Source: an uncultured Gemmiger sp.
GTDB taxonomy: Bacteria > Bacillota > Clostridia > Oscillospirales > Ruminococcaceae
Direction of reading: 5' to 3'
DNA length: 6,717 bases
Assembly: GCA_959018215.1 (NCBI GenBank)
Contig: CAUEKL010000132.1
Span: forward strand, 1 to 6,717
The translations under genes and the position numbers were made by a program. This document shows, one piece after another, positions 1 through 5,544 of this stretch (position 1 is its first letter; every line of letters starts with the position of its first letter). Under the pieces are notes generated by a model, which saw only the letters and a list, made by a program, of their open reading frames with translations, was not told the DNA's origin and searched no databases.

Positions 1-570
1 GTGCTGGACGACCCTCGTTGGGTTCGGGACTTTGCCTCCGAGATTGTAGCTCCCATGGTAGGCAACATCATCAGCGAGATCGCCCCGTACCTGGGCATCC
101 CCCGTGACCCTGACTATGTGGAACCGGAGAGCATCACTGTGCCCAACGCCGTTGGGTCCCGCTGGTCTTTGGCACAGGCTAATCTGAACAAGCTGGGGCT
201 GGGCCATCAGCTCATCGGTTCCGGCAGCGAGATCGTTTACCAGTACCCCTATTCGGGGACCTCGGTCCCGGCGGAATCCACCATCTATTTCTACACCGAT
301 TCCACTACCGGCAGCCGGACCACCGTGCCGGATGTGACCGGCAAGACCGGAACCTTCGCCAGCCAGATGCTCAAGTCCGCCAACCTGAACGTCAAGCTGG
401 TGGGGGATGCCAACGGCAAAGTGGTCTCCCAGGATGTGGCAGCGGCGTCCAGTGTGGAGTTCGGCACCATCGTAACCATCCAGACTGAGACCGACACATC
501 CGCCGACACGACCAATACAACACAGACAGATACCGCAACCCAGACGGACAACGAGGAGGGAACCGAATGA
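1..570 (+). CDS. Class B penicillin-binding protein, C-terminal part with two PASTA domains (5' end outside window)
   Basis: This is the end of a division-type D,D-transpeptidase (PBP2B/PBP2X/SpoVD group), which crosslinks septal peptidoglycan outside the membrane. The frame is open at base 1, and the first GTG is an internal Val codon rather than a start. Residues 1-33 of the visible part, beginning VLDDP and ending APYLGI, match the end of the transpeptidase domain in this family. The catalytic SxxK, SxN and KTG motifs must lie upstream. Two PASTA domains follow, at about residues 45-100 (from TVPNAVG) and 106-162 (from TTVPDVTG). Paired PASTA domains are known in PBP2B of Bacillus subtilis and PBP2X of Streptococcus pneumoniae, whereas SpoVD usually has one. 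The last 29 residues hold 12 Thr and 8 Asp/Glu with no Lys or Arg, so they are probably a disordered extracellular tail. The stop codon overlaps the murF start as ATGA, so the two genes are probably translationally coupled. The family call is firm; whether it is the vegetative or sporulation paralogue is open. Confidence 0.9.
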   Translation: MLDDPRWVRDFASEIVAPMVGNIISEIAPYLGIPRDPDYVEPESITVPNAVGSRWSLAQANLNKLGLGHQLIGSGSEIVYQYPYSGTSVPAESTIYFYTDSTTGSRTTVPDVTGKTGTFASQMLKSANLNVKLVGDANGKVVSQDVAAASSVEFGTIVTIQTETDTSADTTNTTQTDTATQTDNEEGTE

Positions 571-1937
571 AACCGATTCATGCCAACGAACTGCTTGCAG
601 GGCTGACCCTGGCCCGGCCGGTGGATATCACCGCTGTCGTTACCGACAGCCGCAAGGTACAGCCCGGCTGCGTCTTTGTATGCTTCCCGGGGGCCCGGGT
701 GGACGGCCATGATTTTGCCCAGGGAGCTTACCAGGCCGGGGCGGAGTATATCATTGCCAACCACCCGGTGGAAGGTGTGCCGGAAGACCATCTGGTCATC
801 ACCCCGTCCAGCCATATGGCCATGCTGCGGATGGCCTCCAACTACCGCACCCTGTTCAGCCCCCTCATGATCGGGGTCACCGGTTCGGTGGGCAAGACCA
901 CCACCAAGGAATTCTGCTATGCGGTGTTGTCGGCTTTCGGCAACACCCTCAAGACTGAGGGCAACCAGAACAATGAGATCGGCCTGCCCAACACCCTCTT
1001 CCGTCTGGAGGACGCCACCGAGTACGCGGTGGTGGAGATGGGCATGAGCGCTCTGGGGGAAATTGCCCGCCTGACCCGCACGGCCCGGCCTTCCGCCGGC
1101 ATCATCACCATGATCGGTGTGTCCCATCTGGAAAATCTTGGCAGCCGCGAGAATATACTGAAGGCAAAGCTGGAAATCTGCCAGGGCCTGCCGGACGGTG
1201 CCCCCCTGGTGCTCAACGGGGATGATGCGCTGCTGCGCAGCGCTGCCCTGCCCACCCGGCTCAAGCCTGTCTGGTTCAGCCTGCAAGAGACGGGGGCGGA
1301 TGTCTGTGCGGCCGATATCCGGGACGAGGCGGACGGCACCTCCTTCACCCTGCGGGATGAGGAGCACGGGGACTTCCCGGTGCACATTCCCACCCGGGGA
1401 CTGCACACCGTCAGCGATGCGCTGGCCGCCTATGCAGCCGCCACCCGGCTGGGGCTGGACCCGGCCCGGGCTGCCGCAGCCCTCTCCGATTACAAGACCA
1501 CCGGCATGCGGCAGAATCTTGTGCAGCACAGCGGCGTCACCTTCATTGAGGACTGCTACAATGCCAGCCCGGACAGCATGCGCGCGGCACTGGATATCCT
1601 GCGCCGCCAGGTTCCCGGTCCGCAGGGCCGCCGCATTGCGGTGCTGGGGGATATGCTGGAACTGGGCTCTGCCTCCGAACAGGCTCACCGCCAGACCGGC
1701 GAATGGGCTGCCGATGTGGTGGACCTGCTGCTGGCCGTGGGGCCCAACAGTGCCGCCATGGCCGAGGCCGCAAGCCAAAAAGTAACAACATTGCATTGCC
1801 AAAATACACAGGAAGTAGTAGAATATCTAAGGTCGTATCTGCGCCCCGGTGATGTGGTTCTGGCCAAGGCCAGCCATGCCATGCAGTTTGAAGAGATGCT
1901 GCACAACCTGTACGCGGCGCTTGCGGACCACGCATAA
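567..1937 (+). CDS. murF: UDP-N-acetylmuramoyl-tripeptide--D-alanyl-D-alanine ligase MurF
   Basis: MurF is the cytoplasmic ATP-dependent ligase that adds D-Ala-D-Ala to UDP-MurNAc-tripeptide, completing the pentapeptide precursor. The product is 456 residues, normal for the family. The N-terminal substrate domain shows TDSRKVQPG (26-34) and DGHDF (46-50). The central ATPase domain has the P-loop GVTGSVGKTTTK (103-114), EGNQNNEIGLP (131-141), the Mg-ligand type residues E157 in VVEMGM and H187 in GVSHLEN, the AKxEI signature with K201, and NGDD (217-220). The C-terminal domain has EDCYNASPDSM (328-338) and AVLGDMLELG (358-367). Near the end the usual KGSR-type motif reads KASHAM (434-439). The start is the ATG in ATGA overlapping the PBP stop, with GAGGAGGG (553-560) six bases upstream. 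A stretch encoding residues 404-423 is unusually AT-rich and contains a candidate promoter. The next gene, mraY, uses the MurF product. Confidence 0.96.
   Translation: MKPIHANELLAGLTLARPVDITAVVTDSRKVQPGCVFVCFPGARVDGHDFAQGAYQAGAEYIIANHPVEGVPEDHLVITPSSHMAMLRMASNYRTLFSPLMIGVTGSVGKTTTKEFCYAVLSAFGNTLKTEGNQNNEIGLPNTLFRLEDATEYAVVEMGMSALGEIARLTRTARPSAGIITMIGVSHLENLGSRENILKAKLEICQGLPDGAPLVLNGDDALLRSAALPTRLKPVWFSLQETGADVCAADIRDEADGTSFTLRDEEHGDFPVHIPTRGLHTVSDALAAYAAATRLGLDPARAAAALSDYKTTGMRQNLVQHSGVTFIEDCYNASPDSMRAALDILRRQVPGPQGRRIAVLGDMLELGSASEQAHRQTGEWAADVVDLLLAVGPNSAAMAEAASQKVTTLHCQNTQEVVEYLRSYLRPGDVVLAKASHAMQFEEMLHNLYAALADHA
1796..1824 (+). promoter_or_regulatory. Candidate sigma-A type promoter inside the 3' end of murF, facing mraY
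   Basis: A -35-like hexamer TTGCCA (1796-1801) and a -10-like hexamer TAGAAT (1819-1824) are each one base from consensus and separated by exactly 17 bases. An A-tract (1777-1781) lies upstream. The site falls in an AT-rich island: bases 1776-1835 contain 21 G/C out of 60 by hand count, in an otherwise G+C-rich gene. Transcription would begin near 1831, leaving roughly 140 bases of leader before mraY and allowing mraY-ftsW-murG to be expressed apart from the upstream genes. The match is read directly; promoter activity is inferred. Confidence 0.5.
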
Positions 1938-1969
1938 TACTACAACCTGAACTTTGGGGGAATTACCAT

Positions 1970-2983
1970 ATGGGGATGATTGTGTCCTGGATGCTGATCG
2001 CGGCCGCTATTGCCGCGTTCTGTGTGACTGTTGTTTCGGGCTTTTTCCTGATCCCGGCGCTGCATCGGCTGCATTTCGGCCAGACCATCCGGGAAGACGG
2101 ACCTACCTGGCACAACAAAAAGCAGGGCACCCCCACCATGGGCGGCCTGTGCTTTATTCTGGGCATTCTGCTGGCCTGCGGCGTGGTGTACGCCGGACTG
2201 TCGGCCAAGGCGCCGGATCTGCTGGCACCCCAGCAGGTCCAGGGGGCGCTTCTTGTGCTTTTCCTGGCCTTTGGCTCGGGACTGATCGGCTTCCTGGATG
2301 ACTTCGTCAAGGTGGTGCGCCACCGCAATCTGGGCCTGTATGCCTGGCAGAAGCTCATCATGCAGTTTATTGTCACCGGTGCCTTTATGGCCGGGCTGCA
2401 CAGCCTGGGCCTGATGACCACCATCATTATGGTGCCGGCCGTGGGAGCCGTGGACCTGGGGATTTTTTACTATCCCATTGCCTTCTTCGGCATCATTTTC
2501 CTGGTGAACGCCGTCAACCTCACCGACGGCCTGGACGGCCTTTGCTCCTGCGTGACCTTTGTGTCCATGCTGGGGTATCTGCTGGCCGCCAGCATGCTGG
2601 GATTTTACCATGTGGCGGTGCTGTCCACCGCCACCGCTGCTGCCTGCGCCGGGTTCCTGGTCTGGAACTTTTATCCCGCCAAGGTGTTCATGGGGGATAC
2701 CGGCAGCATGTTCCTGGGCGGCATGGTCACAGCCCTGGCCTTTGTGATGGGCCGTCCCGAACTGGTGCTTTTCTTCGGTATCGTCTTTATCTGGGATGCC
2801 ATGACCGTTGTGATCCAGCGCGTATACTATAAAGCCACCCACGGCAAGCGTATCTTCCGCATGACTCCCATCCACCACGCCTTTGAGATGCGCGGCTGGA
2901 AGGAAGCCCGCATTGATGCCTTTTTCAGCCTGATCGCCGTCATGGGTGTGGCGCTGGGTCTTTTGTACATCTATCTTGCGTAA
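1970..2983 (+). CDS. mraY: Phospho-N-acetylmuramoyl-pentapeptide-transferase MraY
   Basis: MraY is the integral membrane enzyme that transfers phospho-MurNAc-pentapeptide from UDP to undecaprenyl phosphate, giving lipid I on the inner face of the membrane. The product is 337 residues, mostly hydrophobic segments. Family motifs are clear: GPTWHNKKQGTPTMGGL (44-60), the catalytic-type aspartate pair in GFLDDF (D110, D111), NAVNLTDGLDGL (180-191), MGDTGSMFLGG (241-251, with D243) and FRMTPIHHAFEMRGW (296-310). The last motif normally carries three consecutive His; here the third is Ala304. The start at ATG 1970 follows a modest G-rich ribosome binding site, GGGGGA (1956-1961); an in-frame ATG at 1976 would remove only two residues. 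The gap after murF is 32 bases and holds nothing else that I can see. murD, which often follows mraY in this cluster, is absent and ftsW comes next. Confidence 0.97.
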   Translation: MGMIVSWMLIAAAIAAFCVTVVSGFFLIPALHRLHFGQTIREDGPTWHNKKQGTPTMGGLCFILGILLACGVVYAGLSAKAPDLLAPQQVQGALLVLFLAFGSGLIGFLDDFVKVVRHRNLGLYAWQKLIMQFIVTGAFMAGLHSLGLMTTIIMVPAVGAVDLGIFYYPIAFFGIIFLVNAVNLTDGLDGLCSCVTFVSMLGYLLAASMLGFYHVAVLSTATAAACAGFLVWNFYPAKVFMGDTGSMFLGGMVTALAFVMGRPELVLFFGIVFIWDAMTVVIQRVYYKATHGKRIFRMTPIHHAFEMRGWKEARIDAFFSLIAVMGVALGLLYIYLA

Positions 2984-2985
2984 CA

Positions 2986-3023
2986 TCCTGCATGACTCCC
3001 GTTGCAGGAAAGGAGGGACCTGC
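2986..3023 (+). promoter_or_regulatory. Two alternative hairpins around the ftsW ribosome binding site
   Basis: In the 42-base gap between mraY and ftsW, TCCTGCA (2986-2992) is perfectly complementary to TGCAGGA (3003-3009), a 7-bp stem with a 10-base loop just before the ribosome binding site AAGGAGG (3010-3016). The same central arm, GCAGG (3004-3008), can instead pair with CCTGC (3019-3023), placing the ribosome binding site in the loop. The two stems exclude each other. Complementarity is read directly; a regulatory role is inference, and the short stems could be chance. Confidence 0.3.
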
Positions 3024-3025
3024 CC

Positions 3026-4297
3026 GTGACAGCTGCACAGATTCTGGACCTTGCCTTCGGCAACCTCATCCGCTTTCTCCGTGACGCCGCATTCCGCAAG
3101 GAGGACCATGGCCCTGTCTCGTGGGGGTTCGTCGGTACCCTGATGCTGGTTTTGTGCTATGGCCTGATTATGCTGTTCTCTGCCAGCTATGTAACAGCCT
3201 ATTACAATTTTGACGATATCTATCATTACATAGCACCCCAGGCGATTCTGGCCGCCCTGGGTGTGGGGCTTATGTTCTTGATCTCCAACATTGACTACCA
3301 TGCCCTGCGTCATCTGTACCTGCACATGTATGTGATCCTGATCGGGCTTCTGATCCTGGCTCTGTTCAGCAAAGAGATCAACAACGTGCATCGCTGGGTG
3401 TATATCTTCGGCACCAACGTGCAGCCTTCGGAGATTGCCAAGTTCGCGGTCATCCTGTGGGTGGCCATGTATACGGACAACCACTATGAACAGCGCAAAA
3501 CCCTGGTCCACGGCATGATCATGCCGGTGCTGCCGGTACTGCCCATTGTGGTGCTGCTGCGTATGGAACCTCACAACTCGGCTATCCTGCTGATCTGTAT
3601 GATTCTGGGCACCATGCTTCTGTGCGGCGGTTGTGCGCTGCGCTGGATGCCTTTGATGGCGGCTGTTGCCATGGGCGGGTTGTACCTGATGCTGACCGCC
3701 GAAGGCAATGACGTTGCCAACGAGCGTCTGGGCGCCTGGGGTCTGTTTGCGGAAAGCGATGTGGACCTGGGGTATCAGACCACCCAGAGCCTGTATTCCA
3801 TCGCTTCCGGCGGCCTGACGGGGCTTGGTATCGGCAACAGCCGGCAAAAACAACTGTGGCTGCCCGAAGCCACCAATGACTTCATCTTCTCGGTTCTGTG
3901 TGAGGAACTGGGCTTTATCGGCGCGGTGCTGTGCATCGGCTTGTTTGCAGCTCTGCTGATCCAGGGAATCCTGATCGCGCTGCGTTCGCCGGATTATTTC
4001 GGCAGTATGCTGACCATCGGCGTCATGGCCCAGATTGCCTGGCAGGTGTTCTGCCATATCGGCGTGGTCACTGCCACCCTGCCCAACACCGGCATCAGCC
4101 TGCCTTTCTTCTCCTCCGGCGGCAGTAGTCTGTTGCTGTTGTTGTGTGAAATGGGGGTTGTGCTCAGTGTATCCAGGTTCGGCAACGCCAGCATTGCGGC
4201 CCAGCGGCAGAAACGGCAGGAGGAGCTCATGAGGCGCTTGCATGGGGGAGAACCCACGCGCAAGGTGTATCGTCGGCGGGAAAAAGTCAGCGGCTGA
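3026..4297 (+). CDS. ftsW: SEDS-family peptidoglycan glycosyltransferase FtsW (SpoVE-like)
   Basis: FtsW is a polytopic SEDS glycosyltransferase that polymerises lipid II into septal glycan strands with its partner class B PBP. I chose GTG 3026, giving 423 residues, because AAGGAGG (3010-3016) sits nine bases upstream. An in-frame TTG at 3002 would place that site inside the gene. About ten membrane segments are visible, the first near residues 33-54 and the last near 364-383. Signatures include GTNVQPSEIAKF (129-140), EPHNSAILL (181-189), SGGLTGLGIGNS (261-272) and LPEATNDFIFSVLCEELG (279-296). Asp285 in this last motif aligns with the catalytic Asp of SEDS proteins (D297 in Escherichia coli FtsW). 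NTGISLPFFSSGGSSL (354-369) marks the C-terminal part. A basic cytoplasmic tail follows (about 392-420). Position between mraY and murG, and a PASTA-type PBP in the same cluster, favour a division role. SpoVE is the close alternative and cannot be excluded by sequence alone. Confidence 0.94.
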   Translation: MTAAQILDLAFGNLIRFLRDAAFRKEDHGPVSWGFVGTLMLVLCYGLIMLFSASYVTAYYNFDDIYHYIAPQAILAALGVGLMFLISNIDYHALRHLYLHMYVILIGLLILALFSKEINNVHRWVYIFGTNVQPSEIAKFAVILWVAMYTDNHYEQRKTLVHGMIMPVLPVLPIVVLLRMEPHNSAILLICMILGTMLLCGGCALRWMPLMAAVAMGGLYLMLTAEGNDVANERLGAWGLFAESDVDLGYQTTQSLYSIASGGLTGLGIGNSRQKQLWLPEATNDFIFSVLCEELGFIGAVLCIGLFAALLIQGILIALRSPDYFGSMLTIGVMAQIAWQVFCHIGVVTATLPNTGISLPFFSSGGSSLLLLLCEMGVVLSVSRFGNASIAAQRQKRQEELMRRLHGGEPTRKVYRRREKVSG

Positions 4298-4312
4298 TAT
4301 CCGCCGTTTTTT
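4274..4312 (+). terminator. Terminator-like hairpin overlapping the ftsW stop codon
   Basis: CGGCGG (4274-4279) is perfectly complementary to CCGCCG (4301-4306), which is followed at once by six T (4307-4312). The 21-base loop contains TCAG/CTGA (4287-4290 and 4294-4297), able to form a small inner stem. An alternative short stem pairs GCGG (4290-4293) with CCGC (4301-4304). The 5' arm lies within the ftsW coding region, and murG starts 28 bases after the T-run, so partial termination or attenuation inside the operon is more plausible than a full stop. The loop is long for a classical terminator. Confidence 0.4.
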
Positions 4313-4340
4313 GGGTATAGAGGGAAAGAGAGGAATCCGT

Positions 4341-5465
4341 ATGCGTGTTCTGATCGCCGCCGGCGGCACCGCCGGACACATCAACCCTGCACTGGCCATT
4401 GCCGGTGCCCTGAAAAAGGCCGACCCGTCCGCCGAAATCCATTTTGCCGGACGCAAGGAAGGAATGGAATACGGCCTGGTCACAGCAGCCGGCTATCCCT
4501 TCCATCACATTGAGATCAACGGCTTTCAGCGCCGTCTGACCCCCAAAAATATTGCCCGCAACTTCCAGGCCATTTACCATCTGGCCTTGTCCGGGCCCCG
4601 CACCGCTGCCATTCTGCGGGAGGTGCAGCCGGATCTGGTCATCGGCTGCGGCGGATATGTCAGCGGCCCTGTGGTGCGCGCTGCGGCCAAAAAGGGGATC
4701 AAGACCGCCATCCATGAACAGAATGCCTTTCCCGGTGTGACCAACAAGCTGCTGGCCAAGGATGTGGATGTGGTCTTTGCGGCCAGTGCTGCCGCAGTGG
4801 AAAAGCTGGGCGCACCGGATAAGACTCTGGTGGTGGGCAACCCTGTCCGTCCGGAGATCCTGACCCAGGACCGTGCGGCGGCCCGTGCAGCCATCGGCGC
4901 AGGGGAACGTACCGTGATCCTGAGCTTTGGCGGCAGCCTGGGCGCTCGCCGTATCAATGAGGTAGTTGGCGCACTCTGTGGTTGGGAGCAGAAGACTCAC
5001 CAGAAGGTTCTGCATCTGCACGCCACCGGCAGCCGGGGCGTCCAGCTCTTTCAGGATCTGGCCAAACAGGAGGGCTTTACCCCCGGTCCCGACCTGGTGG
5101 TAAAGGAATATATCAAAAATATGCCGGAACTTCTGGCGGCCGCCGATCTGGTCATCTCCCGGTCCGGCGCGCTGACCCTGGCAGAACTGGAAGCCATGGG
5201 TCGGGCCGCTATTCTGGTACCCAGCCCCAATGTGGCCGAAAACCATCAGTACTACAATGCCCTGGAACTGCAAAAGGCCGGTGCGGCGGTGGTCATTGAG
5301 GAAAAAGACCTGACTGCCGAAAAACTGATTGCCACCGTGCAGGAGCTGCTGGCTGCGCCCGGCCGCTTGGCTGAGATGGGCCGCCAGGCCAAGACGCTTG
5401 CCCAGCCCCGCAGCCTGGATATGATTACCGAACGCCTGCTGACCCTGGTCAAAACAGGGAAGTGA
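4341..5465 (+). CDS. murG: UDP-N-acetylglucosamine--lipid I GlcNAc transferase MurG
   Basis: MurG is the peripheral membrane glycosyltransferase (GT-B fold, family GT28) that transfers GlcNAc from UDP-GlcNAc to lipid I, making lipid II on the cytoplasmic face. The start at ATG 4341 has AGAGAGGA (4327-4334) six bases upstream and begins directly with the family N-terminus, giving 374 residues. The frame is open further upstream, but that stretch overlaps ftsW and lacks homology-like sequence. Motifs: glycine loop GGTAGHINPALA (8-19), IGCGGYVSGP (101-110), HEQNAFPGVTNKLL (125-138), GNPVRPEIL (166-174), second glycine loop SFGGSLGARRINE (195-207), and the donor-binding region EYIKNMPELL (256-265), ISRSGALTLAEL (272-283) and PSPNVAENHQYYNA (294-307). 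It follows ftsW by 43 bases and is followed by a strong hairpin before ftsQ. Its lipid II product is the substrate of FtsW. Confidence 0.97.
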   Translation: MRVLIAAGGTAGHINPALAIAGALKKADPSAEIHFAGRKEGMEYGLVTAAGYPFHHIEINGFQRRLTPKNIARNFQAIYHLALSGPRTAAILREVQPDLVIGCGGYVSGPVVRAAAKKGIKTAIHEQNAFPGVTNKLLAKDVDVVFAASAAAVEKLGAPDKTLVVGNPVRPEILTQDRAAARAAIGAGERTVILSFGGSLGARRINEVVGALCGWEQKTHQKVLHLHATGSRGVQLFQDLAKQEGFTPGPDLVVKEYIKNMPELLAAADLVISRSGALTLAELEAMGRAAILVPSPNVAENHQYYNALELQKAGAAVVIEEKDLTAEKLIATVQELLAAPGRLAEMGRQAKTLAQPRSLDMITERLLTLVKTGK

Positions 5466-5471
5466 GGCGGC

Positions 5472-5498
5472 AACGCCCCACCCTGCGCGGGGCGTTTT
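5472..5498 (+). terminator. Intrinsic terminator-like hairpin after murG
   Basis: AACGCCCC (5472-5479) and GGGGCGTT (5489-5496) form a perfect 8-bp stem with a nine-base loop, starting seven bases after the murG stop. Four T (5495-5498) close the structure, two of them in the stem, before the sequence turns G+C-rich again. The stem is strong but the T-tract is short, so termination may be partial. It divides the murF-mraY-ftsW-murG block from ftsQ. Confidence 0.55.
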
Positions 5499-5503
5499 GC
5501 GCG

Positions 5504-5530
5504 TTTACAGCACATTTGTTTTTGCATAAG
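5504..5530 (+). promoter_or_regulatory. Weak candidate promoter ahead of ftsQ
   Basis: Downstream of the murG hairpin lies TTTACA (5504-5509), one base from a -35 consensus. CATAAG (5525-5530) matches a -10 consensus at four of six bases, but the spacer is only 15. With a standard 17-base spacer the -10 would be TAAGAA (5527-5532), three of six. The AT-rich stretch 5503-5533 stands out in this G+C-rich region. It is listed because a working terminator after murG would require a new start for ftsQ; the match itself is poor. Confidence 0.2.
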
Positions 5531-5544
5531 AAAGGAGGCCGCGG

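Noticed and set aside
481..567. Low-complexity Thr-rich end of the PBP gene as a possible frameshift product
   Set aside because: The frame runs smoothly from the second PASTA domain to a stop that overlaps murF, and acidic or Thr-rich tails are plausible in extracellular PBP ends.
291..1802. 503-codon open frame on the - strand across murF
   Set aside because: It is antisense to murF, whose motifs are complete, and the product shows no domain; it is a codon-bias shadow.
3002..3025. TTG start for ftsW eight codons upstream
   Set aside because: The AAGGAGG ribosome binding site would lie inside the gene and no such site precedes the TTG; GTG 3026 is correctly spaced.
3190..3235. AT-rich patch in ftsW with TTGACG and TATCAT
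   Set aside because: The hexamers are not at a workable spacing, and the AT content is explained by Tyr, Phe, Asn and Ile codons of an FtsW extracellular loop.
4293..4321. TATAGA (4316-4321) as a -10 element before murG
   Set aside because: No -35-like hexamer lies 16-18 bases upstream; that position reads GCTGAT.
4242..4340. Upstream extension of the murG frame
   Set aside because: It overlaps the ftsW end, and the family N-terminus begins exactly at ATG 4341 with its own ribosome binding site.
1940..4483. 847-codon open frame on the - strand across mraY and ftsW
   Set aside because: It lies opposite two clearly identified genes, its product is a His/Gln-rich mixture without recognisable domains, and G+C-rich codon bias on the + strand readily opens such antisense frames.
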